Assembly: GCF_017591425.1 (NCBI RefSeq)
Contig: NW_024465885.1
Span: 34,852,501-34,916,500, forward strand
Origin: Ochotona curzoniae
Taxonomy: Eukaryota; Chordata; Mammalia; Lagomorpha; Ochotonidae
Direction: 5' to 3'
DNA: 64,000 nt
This document shows positions 37,351 through 46,919 of this stretch, one piece after another. The stretch's first letter is position 1, and the number at the start of each line of letters is the position of its first letter. Position numbers and translations under genes: made by a program. The notes under the pieces were generated by a model. The model saw only the letters and a program-made list of their open reading frames with translations, did not search any database and had not been told where the DNA came from.

Positions 37351-39079
37351 GTTTCTGTGATTGTAGCAGTTAATATGGAATACAGAAAAAGATGTAGCAG
37401 TGAAATGGTCACACACATTGGGATACATATTTTGGTTGTTAGTCTGCGGAATTCCAATGTTTCTGCTTTTCACTTGTTGCATATTATGAGTCCTAAATTA
37501 TGCCTACAGATACAGTGTAAATTAGAATTGCATTTGTCCAAACTGGTGAGAGGAAATGAGGGAGGGACATTGGCAGAGGTAAGGGAGACTTGGTTAATAA
37601 AGCAAGCACGATTTTCTTTGTGGAACTGTACCCATAAAATACATAAATCTGTTCTTTTTACAAAGATAAACACAGAGAGACACATGCATAAGAAAATCAT
37701 GTAGAACTAAAATCTTTCAAAGACTCAGGAGAATATAAGGCCAAATGTTCCCAATCTGGTGAGTACTGGTGAAGCCTAGTGAATGACACACTAAACCATA
37801 CGTTGGCTCTGTTCAGCGGACTTTCTGATATTTGTGCTTCTGAGGATATTAAACATGGCAACCGTGACAGGGCAAAGGCATAACTAAACTATACTACTCT
37901 ATACATGAAAACAGTTTTAAGGTTATCTTCAGAGCGCTCTTGAGAACATCTGCCAGAACACTTCTGATGATAACAATGTCTTTAAAATGACACACAGAGC
38001 ACTGAAAAATATCTATCCTGTAGCACCCGTAAGTAATAAAAATCTTGCAGATTCTCTTTTTGTTGTGACATATTAAGACACTGTGCAATAAGAAAAATCA
38101 GCAACTTCCATCTACCTCAATAGAACTTCCAATCAGCTAGGAAACCATCTTGTTCCTACATATGCAAAGGAAGCCATGGATGTCTCGATAGCTGCAGAGA
38201 ACACAATTCAGACACTAATATCAAAGCAAGCAGACACACAAAAAGAATTGAAGGTACAAAATTCAGAAAGGAGAGAAGTATTAAGTTAGCAAGTAAATAA
38301 ATAACTCTGTAAAATATGTTAATAAACAATTTTCTAAAAGTGCTTTTTGTATTCTGTATTTGCTAGTCATTTCTATATAATGTAAACACAAATAGTAAAG
38401 ATTATTTAGAAAGGATTTATTAACCATATTTTAAGATGTCATGATAGACTTGAATAAGGCATTTTAATTGTATGAATATTAATGTTTTACCAGTTTGCAA
38501 ATTAATGTTAAAAATACAATTTTCTTCCCCCAGGAAGAATTGTATATTGTATCTTGAACAGATATTTAGCTACATTGGGCAAGAAATCATATGTTTTTAA
38601 TAACTTATTAATACTTAATTAATACTGTAGCAATGGAACTATAATAGAAATTTAAAAATAAATGAGCACAGGTTAGTAGAAACTTTGAATTTTCACCTGG
38701 AGGAAACTCTATTGTGAAGTAAATCATGAAGTTAATAAAACAAAATGGATAGAGCATTAGGAAAATCAAAGTTTGACTATATTATTTAAAGTTGTAATAA
38801 AAATAGTAAAGGATATTATGAAAGTATATTCAAGAGAATTAAGTTTCTACATGTTCAATATAAGTAGATCTATGGATAAAGAGATAAATCCAAGTACCAA
38901 TTTTCTTAAAGATAAGTGAAAAATCATAAATAAATAAGTAAGTAAATAAACACACTGATTTCACACAGAGAGGATGAATTAAGATGAAAATCTCTCTTAA
39001 GAAAACTTAACTATATCAATTTTCCATATGTTAAGGACCTTTTGAAACAAAGGTGTATACATACCAGCTTAAAGAGGAT
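37351..39079. other. AT-rich unique sequence
   Basis: Nothing recognised. The 137-codon ORF starting at 37291 begins in the L1 fragment and has no domain. Confidence 0.45.
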
Positions 39080-39420
39080 CTATTACCAGAAAAGCACTGT
39101 GGGTTCTTTCCTTAATATAGAAATAAAACCCGGGGATTGGTTGCAGACAGAAAAGCTTTTATTTGCAAAGTGACCAGGTGAATATAGAAAGAAGAGAGAA
39201 GAGGGAGGTACCTCCTGGACAAAAACAAACAAAAAACAACAAACAACAACAACAAAAACAGGAGGTAGGGGGACACTTGGAAAGAGAGGGAAAGACACCT
39301 AAGGTTTGAGGACGGATTTTTTTTTTTTTTTATTTTAAGCATTCCTTCAACCTTCCTTGTTGGGAAGGAATTTACAGGTAAAATGCTCCCTCTTGGTGGT
39401 CCCTTAACCAGTTAGAAAAT
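39080..39420 (-). mobile_element. Probable 3' LTR remnant of the minus-strand provirus
   Basis: On the minus strand the order is a C/T-rich stretch, a G/T-rich simple run (rich in GTT), 'ttctatattcacctggtcac', a polyadenylation signal in 'tttgcaaataaaagctttt', and a U5-like 'ctgcaaccaatccccgggtt'. It lies downstream of the gag and protease relics on the same strand, where a 3' LTR belongs. Terminal dinucleotides and target duplication were not settled. Confidence 0.45.
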
Positions 39421-40199
39421 GGTTGGACAATTCTTGTGAAACCCAGTTGAAGGGATGGCCTAGATTTCAACAGGTTTGGATGGTCTCAACCTCCCCCTGC
39501 CCACCCTTGGAAACTCCACATCCTACTTCTGTAGGGTTAAAGGAAAGAGATGTCTTCCAAATACTTCTTGCTGAAATGGAGCGTCCTTTGGGTAAACAGG
39601 CACTTTGAAGTTTGGAATTCACAGAGCAATGGTCTGTGTCATCCAAGTGGCTGTGACAGAAGCTGATCATCATACAAATGGCTTCATGTTCAGGACCCTC
39701 TGGCGTTTGAAGACTCCTAATTTGGAAACCAAGAACACAAGACAACTGAAAGTACAAGACCCAGATATTGTAGAGTTTTGTTTTTTTTTTACTCTAAGGA
39801 CATCTGCTGTGGTCAGCAGACATCATTCTCAGGTGTGATATTTTGAACTACAGCCCTGTGATACACAATTCCTGCCTATGGACCAATAGTTTCTTTGCTA
39901 AGCTTTCCTGGCAGGTGCTTTTTTGAAAAGCAGTTTGAAATCCTCCAGTGGTCACTAGGTATGTGCTGGCTCTGGAGAATCTGTTGACTGCAGGTGCTGG
40001 CCTCAGACTGCAGGGTCAATGTGGACCTTAGACAGGGAAAAACCACCTTGAACATAAGAGGTCAAGACTAACTCTGCAAGTACTTCACTGATATATCTCA
40101 ACCCAAGAAAAGGGCAGCTGTCTCAAGAATAACAAGAAGAGAGCGGTAGATGTGAAGACCTCCCAAACCCAAGCCAAAGGTTGAGTGAAATATAGTGTG
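39421..40199 (-). pseudogene. Unassigned interior of the provirus relic
   Basis: Between the protease relic and the probable LTR, the place where pol and env would lie. It is far too short for either in full, and I see no clear polymerase or envelope motif. A deletion of most of pol and env is likely. Open frames at 39423-39838 have no recognised domain. Confidence 0.35.
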
Positions 40200-40350
40200 G
40201 GATTCTAGCCAGAAACACATTATAGTTAGTTTTGGATAGAATCCTGTCCCAGGAGAAAAAGGCAAGGTGGAAAATCAGGCACCTGGGTCTAGTAAGAAAT
40301 GGATTTTCTGATATCCCACAATCAGGGAGAACCGAGGGTCCTCAGTAGGA
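40200..40350 (-). pseudogene. Retroviral protease relic
   Basis: A minus-strand frame contains LLDPGA at the position of the aspartic protease active site, normally D-T/S-G, so threonine is replaced by proline and the enzyme would be inactive. It follows the nucleocapsid relic directly, as in a normal gag-pro order. In-frame stops are present. It belongs to an old endogenous provirus and cannot make a product. Confidence 0.6.
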
Positions 40351-40439
40351 ATTCAGGTGAAGGGATCCTGCATTAGAGATCCCAGGACCCATCACTGGGG
40401 GTCTTGGTTGGTATATCCTGTCTCCTTTCAGAGGTGGAA

Positions 40440-40610
40440 ACTTGTCATTTCCAATGACCCCCCCTTGCAGATCGGACATGCTTCTATAGGAGATGCCTGG
40501 CCTTTGGCTTGAGATCATTCCTTCAAAAATGACCTGGCTTCCCACAGTTGTAGCAGGACTGTGGGGCATTTTTTTTCCCTGAGGTCTACACTCTAATGAT
40601 GGCCAGGATT
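40440..40610 (-). pseudogene. Gag nucleocapsid relic with two zinc knuckles
   Basis: The minus strand encodes CYNCGKPGHF, the front of a CCHC zinc knuckle whose last cysteine is lost, and about 25 codons later CPIC...GHW from a second knuckle. Stops and a probable one-base indel in a G-run near 40466 break the frame. Two knuckles separated in this way fit the gag of class I proviruses of the HERV-H/F-like group better than the single-knuckle murine leukaemia type. Confidence 0.7.
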
Positions 40611-40821
40611 TCACTATGGTGCCTATCTTTCTACCTTTCCTTCTCTAAGGCATAGTAAACAGCATTGATAGCCTAGATCAGCTGGTCCAAAGAGGACTTG
40701 TCAGGATCTGCCATAAACATTTTTTAGGATTCTCTTGATGTCTGGGGCAGACTAAACAAGAAAAATTTCCTTGAGGATCACTCCACCTCCACTGTGTCTG
40801 GGTTCAAGTTAGTGAATTTTA

Positions 40822-41149
40822 AAGATTTATTTTTTTTTATTATTTTTTTATTGGAAAGGCGGATGTACAGAGAGGAGAGACAGAGAGGAAGATCTTCCAT
40901 CCGATGATTCACTCCCCAAGTGAGCGCAACGGGTTGATACTATGCTGATCCGAAGCCAGGAGCCTCTTCCAGGTCTCCCACGTGGGTGCAGGTTCCCAAA
41001 GCTTTGGGCCGTCCTCCACTGCTTTCCCAGGCCACAGGCAGGGAGCTGGAAGGGAAGCGGGGCTGCAGGGATAAGAACCAGTGCTCATATGGGATCCCGG
41101 ACCTGCAAGGTGAGGACCTTTAACCACTTGCGCCACTGTGCCGGGCCCC
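40822..41149 (-). repeat. Young CSINE in the gag relic, 17-bp target duplication
   Basis: Near-consensus antisense copy. The word caagttagtgaatttta occurs at 40805-40821 and again at 41149-41165 (one base may be shared with the SINE head). The insertion is therefore later than the provirus. Confidence 0.95.
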
Positions 41150-41639
41150 AAGTTAGTGAATTTTATAATCACCCTATTAAGGCATTCTAGCAAGATCAAC
41201 GGTGGCTCAGTCTCCCCCTGATCAACAGTGGTGAGTTGGCTATAATTCAGACACTTAATATTTGCCCCTTTTAAATCCTCCAAAACACAGTGAATGAAGT
41301 GCTTTCATTTCCACTCACGTTGTTCATCCTCTGCGTCCCGGTTGGGATTTTTGTAGGGATCACTCTGCTCCAATAGGGATAGCCATCTTGTCTCCCAAGG
41401 TTTTCCCCTGGGCTGCATAATAACTGTTTCAGCCTCAGGAGCATTTGCCAACATTCTCTCCCTCTTTTTCTAAAGAGGCCAAGATGTGTTCTAACTATAA
41501 CATCACATCTTTCCAAGCCAGGTTATATACAGACTAAAGTCATTGAAAAAATTGTACATATTGATCAGGATTGTTGGTATGACTGTTCAAATCATTTTTA
41601 ATTTCTTTTAATTTTCTAAAAGATAAAGGGTTATAACCA

Positions 41640-42044
41640 TGTTAGGAGCCACAGACATATGGGCCTTAAACTTTGCATGCCTGACAACCTGTTGCATTGC
41701 AAAACCTACAGGATATCGTGGCCAGAGCATCCTTTGTAGAGCAAGTGGAATAGAATCTCCACCCTTGTTCCTGATCGAATGATTAGTTCCTCCCAAGTTT
41801 CAATATAGATGATTAGTTCCTCCTCTGTTTCAATGAAAATAATTACATCCAGGAAACCCCTCTCCTTCCCTTCCTCCCCTGGAGAAGAAGGTATATAAAT
41901 ATGAGGAGTAAAATAAAGAGCAAGAGGCACTCTTTTCTACCAAGTACCTGTGTTCATGTGTTTCTTGGGCCAGCAGCCCAGGGGACAGCTACCGGACATT
42001 CCCAGTCTACCCTCAGGGTTTGAGCTATCCTGCAGGTTGGGACA
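41640..42044 (+). mobile_element. Solo LTR, 405 bp, with 6-bp target duplication
   Basis: Starts TGTTAGGAGCC and ends GGTTGGGACA. The six bases taacca lie immediately before (41634-41639) and after (42045-42050). It contains a TATA box (gtatataaatatgagg near 41891) and a polyadenylation signal (aaaataaagagc near 41910). Six-base duplications and a TGTTAGGAGCC start are typical of class II (ERVK/IAP-like) elements. It sits inside the minus-strand gag relic in the opposite orientation. No internal proviral sequence remains, so it arose by LTR-LTR recombination. Confidence 0.92.
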
Positions 42045-42498
42045 TAACCAGTCTGTACACCACATGTTCTTACCTTTCCAATTCTTGAAGAAGAAGTGTT
42101 ACTTCTCCCTGCATGACAGGAAAAGGGTTGGAACCCTTTTCTCCTGAGGCATTGGGAAAAGGAGGGTGGGGGTTCCTCTGGGGAATACAGGCAAGGATGG
42201 AGGATCTGAGGAGGAGAGGGAACAGAGGGGAACCTTTCCTGTGACTCCTGCAAGGAGTGAGGGTCTTTTTTATCCACCTGTAAATTACCCTCATCATAAG
42301 GTGTCGGCTCACCAGTTGACTGAACTAAAGCTTTTTTTTTTTTAAGTTTCACCCATAAAAAACATTGGCTTTATAATAAGAATTCCCATGTTGAAGGAAT
42401 TAATGTATCCATCACAAAACTGATTAAGAAAAGAAAAAGAAGTAACTTGAGGTAAGATATTTTCTATGTTATAAAACTTAAGAATGACAAATATTTTA

Positions 42499-42835
42499 TT
42501 TTTTTTAAAGATTTATTTTTATTTATTTATTTTTTTTATTGGAAAGGCGGATATACAGAGAGCAGAGACAGAGAGGAAGATCTTCCGTCCGATGATTCAC
42601 TCCCCAAGTGAGCGCAACGGGCCGATACTATGCCAGTCTGAAGCCAGGAGCCTCTTCCGGGTCTCCCACGTGGGTGCAGGGTCCCAAAGCTTTGGGCAGT
42701 CCTCGACTGCTTTCCCAGGCCACAGGCAGGGAGCTGGAAGGGAAGTGGGGCTGCTGGGATTAGAACCGGAGCCCATATGGGATCCTGGGCGTGCAAGGCG
42801 AGGACTTAACCACTTGTGCCACCGTGCCGGGCCCC
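42499..42835 (-). repeat. Young CSINE, 14-bp target duplication
   Basis: Full antisense copy close to consensus. The word gacaaatattttat is found at 42485-42498 and 42836-42849. The ORFs at 42484-42891 and 42536-42796 are SINE frames. Confidence 0.96.
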
Positions 42836-42976
42836 GACAAATATTTTATAAAGGTATCATCTGGTCAAGGATAAACAAATGTGGATGTTAGTTTGTATTT
42901 AACATATGCTCAGTTGATAAGTATTGATTGAGTTCATTGTTTCAAATGTGTACTTGTGCCAATCATATTTCCCATT

Positions 42977-43345
42977 TGTAGGAGGATATTGTGAGCCTGG
43001 AAGTCCAGCGAGCACAGGTTTACAGTTCATCGGGCAGTATTTGCATGAAAACGACCAAATGGCTATCTCTTGCATACCTGTTGGGAGATAGTTCCCACTG
43101 GCTGAGTAAACAGCATGTAAATGAGAACACCTAGCGTGATGTAAAGACTAAAGGAATTCTAATCTAGAGTGCGATAACAGTTGATGGCTTGTTTATGAGC
43201 TCGATACTTCCTCCCCTACCCCATACGGACTTTCAGAGTATAAAGTGTGATGCCCCTAATAAACTTCGGCTTTGACCATCAGTCAGGGTCCACGTGTGTT
43301 ATTATCGGCTCTGTGCACCAAGTGCGTCGCTGTGGGACAGCAACA
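42977..43345 (+). mobile_element. Solo LTR, 369 bp, with 6-bp target duplication
   Basis: Starts TGTAGGAGGATATTG and ends GGGACAGCAACA. Flanked by a perfect cccatt at 42971-42976 and 43346-43351. Has a TATA-like 'gagtataaagtgtg' near 43237 and a polyadenylation signal in 'ccctaataaacttcgg' near 43257. The duplication length points to a class II element, from a different family than the LTR at 41640. No internal sequence remains. Confidence 0.93.
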
Positions 43346-43454
43346 CCCATTGATGATGATGACAATGAAAATGATAGGAATAGGGACCCGTAAAAGTGTC
43401 CAAATGAAACATACCAGAAAACATCTCAGCATTATCACAGCAAAGATGTCTCAA

Positions 43455-43645
43455 TACAAAGTATTTTTAAAAGAATTACTTATCTTTATTTTATGGAAGG
43501 GAAAGCCGATTTTATAGAAAGAAAAAAGATCCAGAGAGACAGAGATAGACACAGAAAGAGATTTCTTCCATCTGCTAGTTCACACCCCAAATGACCACAT
43601 CAGTTGGAACTGAGACAATCTGAAGTGAGGAGGCTATAGCTTTTC
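43455..43645 (-). repeat. Old CSINE 3' half
   Basis: Antisense tail and 3' half: 'ttacttatctttattttatg', 'agagagacagagatagacac', 'cttccatctgctagttcaca', 'ccccaaatgaccacatcag'. The similarity ends near 43645, where a plus-strand SINE segment begins. Confidence 0.7.
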
Positions 43646-43858
43646 TCAGTATGGGCTCTGGTTTGTGTCCCTGCTACTCCACTTCTGATATGCCCTCTGA
43701 TAATAGAATGGGAAACCCATTGGAAAAGGATTTCTCACTTTGGTCTGGCACAGTCCTAGTTTGTGGCCATTTGGGAAGTTAAACAGCAGATGGAAGATTT
43801 TTTCTGTTTATCCCTGTTCTCTGTAATTTGCATGTTAGTATAATTAAATGAACTTTTT
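43646..43858 (+). repeat. Old CSINE fragment, plus strand
   Basis: 'gtgtccctgctactccactt', 'gtggccatttgggaagttaa', 'cagcagatggaagatttttt' and a weak tail. Together with the preceding minus fragment it forms an old inverted pair. Confidence 0.6.
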
Positions 43859-44207
43859 TCTAAGATTTGTTTATTTTAATGGGAAAGGCAGATTTATAGA
43901 GAGAAGGAGAAAAAGAGACAAAGATCTTCCATCCACTGGTCAACTATCCAAGTGGCTGCAATGGCTGGAGCTGAGCCAAAACTCAAGCCAGGTGTTAGTT
44001 ATTTAAAAGAATGTAAGAGTTCTAGTTCTAGGTTATAGGATATGACGATACTTTACGTGCAGCTAATTCTCGCAACCTGGTTCTTTACCGTGAGCTGAAA
44101 ACACCAGACGCAACGACATATCTTACGAAGTTTATTCCAGCGGGGCAGGAATAGGGGAAGGGGAAGGAGAAGGGGAAGGGGGGAAGGGGCAGGAGCAGGA
44201 GCAAGGA

Positions 44208-44252
<45 letters not shown>

Positions 44253-44872
44253 GACCGAGTGGGGCAGGAACAGGGAAGGGGAGGGGAGGGAAGGGAGGTA
44301 AGAAGGAGGAGAGAGAGAGGAAGAGCAGGGGAGAGGAACCAAGGAGAGAGAGCAACAGCAAGATAGAGCAAGAGCAAGAGAGAGCAAGAGAGCGAACCGC
44401 ACCTGGGGGCCTTTTTTGTCTGCCAGGTGTGGGGGGGGCGGGGATTCGGAGGGATTGAGGTCAAGGCCCCAGGGGATTGGTGCCTGCAGGTGAATGCCTG
44501 GGGATGATTGGTGAGTGGGCGGGGTTGGGGAAGGGGCTGGGAGATTGGGGGTGGGATTCTCAGGTGGAATGCCAGGTTACATCTGATTGATGGATGGCTG
44601 GAATGGCGCGAATTCTGTGAGCTGTGAGGAAGAAGGAATGGCGCAGGGTCCAGGGTGGGATGTTGGAATAAGTCCTTACACCAGGAGCAAGAAGTTTCTT
44701 CTGGGTTTCCTGCGTGTTCAGGATTCCAGCTTTGTTTCATCCTTCCCTGCTTTCCCTGCCATAAGCAGGGATCTGGATGGGAAGTGGAGCAACCAGGTTA
44801 TAAACTGACGCCCAAATGGGATCCTAGAGCATGCAAGATGAGGATTTAATCACTAAGCTATTGCTCTGGCCT
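43859..44872 (-). repeat. CSINE split by an LTR insertion
   Basis: The 3' half is at 43859-43992 (taagatttgtttattttaat; aaagatcttccatccactgg; tggagctgagccaaaactca) and the 5' half is at 44686-44872 (agaagtttcttctgggtttc; gggatctggatgggaagtgg; aaatgggatcctagagcatg). The halves join exactly at the ccagg duplication of the LTR, so the SINE was whole before the LTR arrived. Confidence 0.85.
43993..44680 (-). mobile_element. Solo LTR, 688 bp, purine-rich, inside a CSINE
   Basis: In minus orientation it starts TGTAAGGACTTATTCC and ends AACTAACA. The bases ccagg flank it at 43988-43992 and 44681-44685. A polyadenylation signal in minus reads 'ctggaataaacttcg' (44140-44126), close to the one in the LTR at 42977. 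The central part (44140-44400) is GA-rich, with a (GA)n run at 44211-44250, 'agcaagagagagcaagag' words as in IAP-like LTRs, and a GC-rich U3 (44400-44580). The 202-codon minus ORF is this pyrimidine-rich strand, not a gene. Confidence 0.85.
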
Positions 44873-45019
44873 CAAATAAATAAATATGTTTAAAAATCTT
44901 CAGTTTCTACAGAACACTAGATACCTAAATCACAGTTTATTATAAAAACAAAGTCATATATGTTTGTGCATAATTAATATTCTTTACTTCCAAATGTCAT
45001 AATCAAAAGCAAGCAGAGA

Positions 45020-45915
45020 AAGCTTATAGAATGAGAGGAGAGATTGACAAACAATAGATGTGATGTGTGTGAAGAACATCTTTTTCAATAGCTTCAAAAA
45101 CACGTAATTTGGTTGCAAATTTAGGACAAGAGAAAAAGGACTGTCCTTTAGAAAATCTATCAGAAATTAAACATGGGGAAAAATGTTTAATGTCTTTAAC
45201 CATCACAGAACTGAAGTCAAAAGATCCATAATTTATGCAATCCACAAGGAGATATTCACTAGAATGCCTGTAACTGAAAGATATGACAAATAAGCTTCAA
45301 ATGTGTAGAAATTAAAATCCTCGTAGTGTGTAAACTAGATAGCACGACTTTGTACAACATTATCAGTTCATCACAATGCTACATGTTTATTTACCATATG
45401 CACCCAGGTATATTTTTCACAATAATAAAATCATTTAATCTTATTAAAATCTGCACAGAAATCTCAATAGCATACTTCATATTAAACAGTATGTGGAAAA
45501 TGTTTGTGAAACAATAAATCATATGCAAATTAACATTGTATAAAAATAATGCATTTCATTGAAATAAAAATATACATACAACAACTAGGATAAACTTTGA
45601 AAACATGGTGCAAAGTGGAAAAAATCTGTCACAAAACAACACTTACTGTGTTTTCCCAATTATATGAAATGCTCATAAGAGGCAAACATATAAAAAACAA
45701 TCAGCGGCTTCCTAGAAAAAATGATAAAAGGGAATGATGAATGATTATTAATGCATGTGACACCTATTTTCTGGTAGATTAAAACATTGTAAGATTGATT
45801 GTGGTGATAGCTTTACAACCTTGATACCATATCACAAACCACTAACTACAAATTTCAAATCTGTATTATTTTGTGTGAATTATACAATCTCAACCTATCT
45901 TTTAAACATAAGTTA
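45020..45915 (+). repeat. Ancient L1M 3' end
   Basis: Follows the well-known order of old L1 3' sequence: 'gaaaaaggactgtcctttag', 'ttaaccatcacagaactgaa', 'caatccacaaggagatattc', 'actagaatgcctgtaactga', 'ttaccatatgcacccaggta', 'ggataaactttgaaaacatg', 'ccaattatatgaaatgctca' and 'attgtggtgatagctttaca', ending near 45910. Highly diverged, so it predates lagomorph-specific insertions. Confidence 0.85.
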
Positions 45916-46919
45916 AATAAATACATGAGTTCAAGTCTATTGGCACAGAAAATACAAAATATCTACCTGTGATTTAGCTATTATTTTACAATGAAGACTA
46001 TGAATGACCTGACAAAATTCATACAATTGCGTGCCTAACTAATTCACACTTTTATTCCAATTGAAAATTTATCATTTTCTGATGATTTAAGTAATCAATG
46101 GTCCTCAGTGCTAATTTAAATACATCAGAAGAGTTGACACAATTCCCACTACCGGCTTTTCTCTTAGAACAATGTGATATTATTCCACTCTGTTCATAGA
46201 GTTTAATTTGAAAATCAATATTCTATTAAGTATGTTGAAGGGTATATTTATGAGTGGAACTGCACTGTTAATCTAATACCTACTAAATATCATACCCATG
46301 TTTAAAAACAAACTCTTTAACTCTCTTTTCTGCTATCAAAATACATTTTAAAGGTTTGAATAATAATGTATAATGAAGCACTCCTTTTTCACTGACAAGA
46401 TGATAAGGTATCAATTGGAGAAAGTTAACACTATCTTTAAATACAATGATACATATTTCTGTTAGCATCTTACTATTTTATTTTCGATTATTATTTTTAT
46501 TTCTCTCACACAGCACCGTAACTGAAACACATTTTCATTTTTTCACACATTCATTTCAAGAGCTTCAAGTTTCCCTGGCTCTAGCCTAGTTTGCATTGAA
46601 CCTAGGCAGGTTTTACACTGCTGGGAGAAAAGCAGCTAATAGCTGGCAGGCATCTTGGGCCTGGTTAATGCCAAATGTGTGCTAATTATTCCAGTGTGCC
46701 ATCACTGTTTCGTTTTTTTAAGATATGTGAGGGCAGATACCTGTATTTCAGTTGATAGGGAGGTTTAGGGACCTGTGTATGCATGTGCATGCCCTCTGTG
46801 TTGGCAGGAAGAGCCCCAGGCTGACATGACAGCCTGGGAATCTGCATGCTAATGATTGTGGAGGGCTGTGCATTGCTCAGGGAAGCAGGTCTGGAGATGT
46901 GTGGGATGGAAGATTGTTA
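45916..46919. other. Unique sequence with a possibly conserved island
   Basis: No known repeat. The stretch 46540-46720 has balanced composition and words such as 'gtgtgctaattattccagtg', unlike the AT-rich surroundings; it may be a conserved non-coding element. 46740-46919 may include the outermost 5' part of copy B. Confidence 0.35.

Larger units (their letters stand above)
40611..42345 (-). pseudogene. Gag relic (matrix/proline-rich to capsid), interrupted twice
   Basis: Minus-strand frames show capsid-like sequence at 41150-41600 (for example SQLTTVDQGETEPP at about 41240-41200, and PGENLGRQDGYPYWSR at about 41410-41360), and a proline-rich region (SPEEPPPSF) near 42180-42150. It is split by the CSINE at 40822-41149 and by a solo LTR at 41640-42044; the retroviral similarity picks up again beyond each insertion. 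Stops and frameshifts are numerous. The pattern is that of a gammaretrovirus-like (class I) endogenous gag. No 5' LTR is seen to the right of 42345. Confidence 0.65.

Noticed and set aside
39423..39838. Retroviral envelope or polymerase in the short ORFs
   Set aside because: No motif I could recognise in either strand; position alone is not enough.
44132..44740. 202-codon minus-strand ORF rich in P, S and L
   Set aside because: It is the pyrimidine-rich strand of the LTR at 43993-44680, including a (CT)n run; it crosses the LTR end into a SINE and has no domain.
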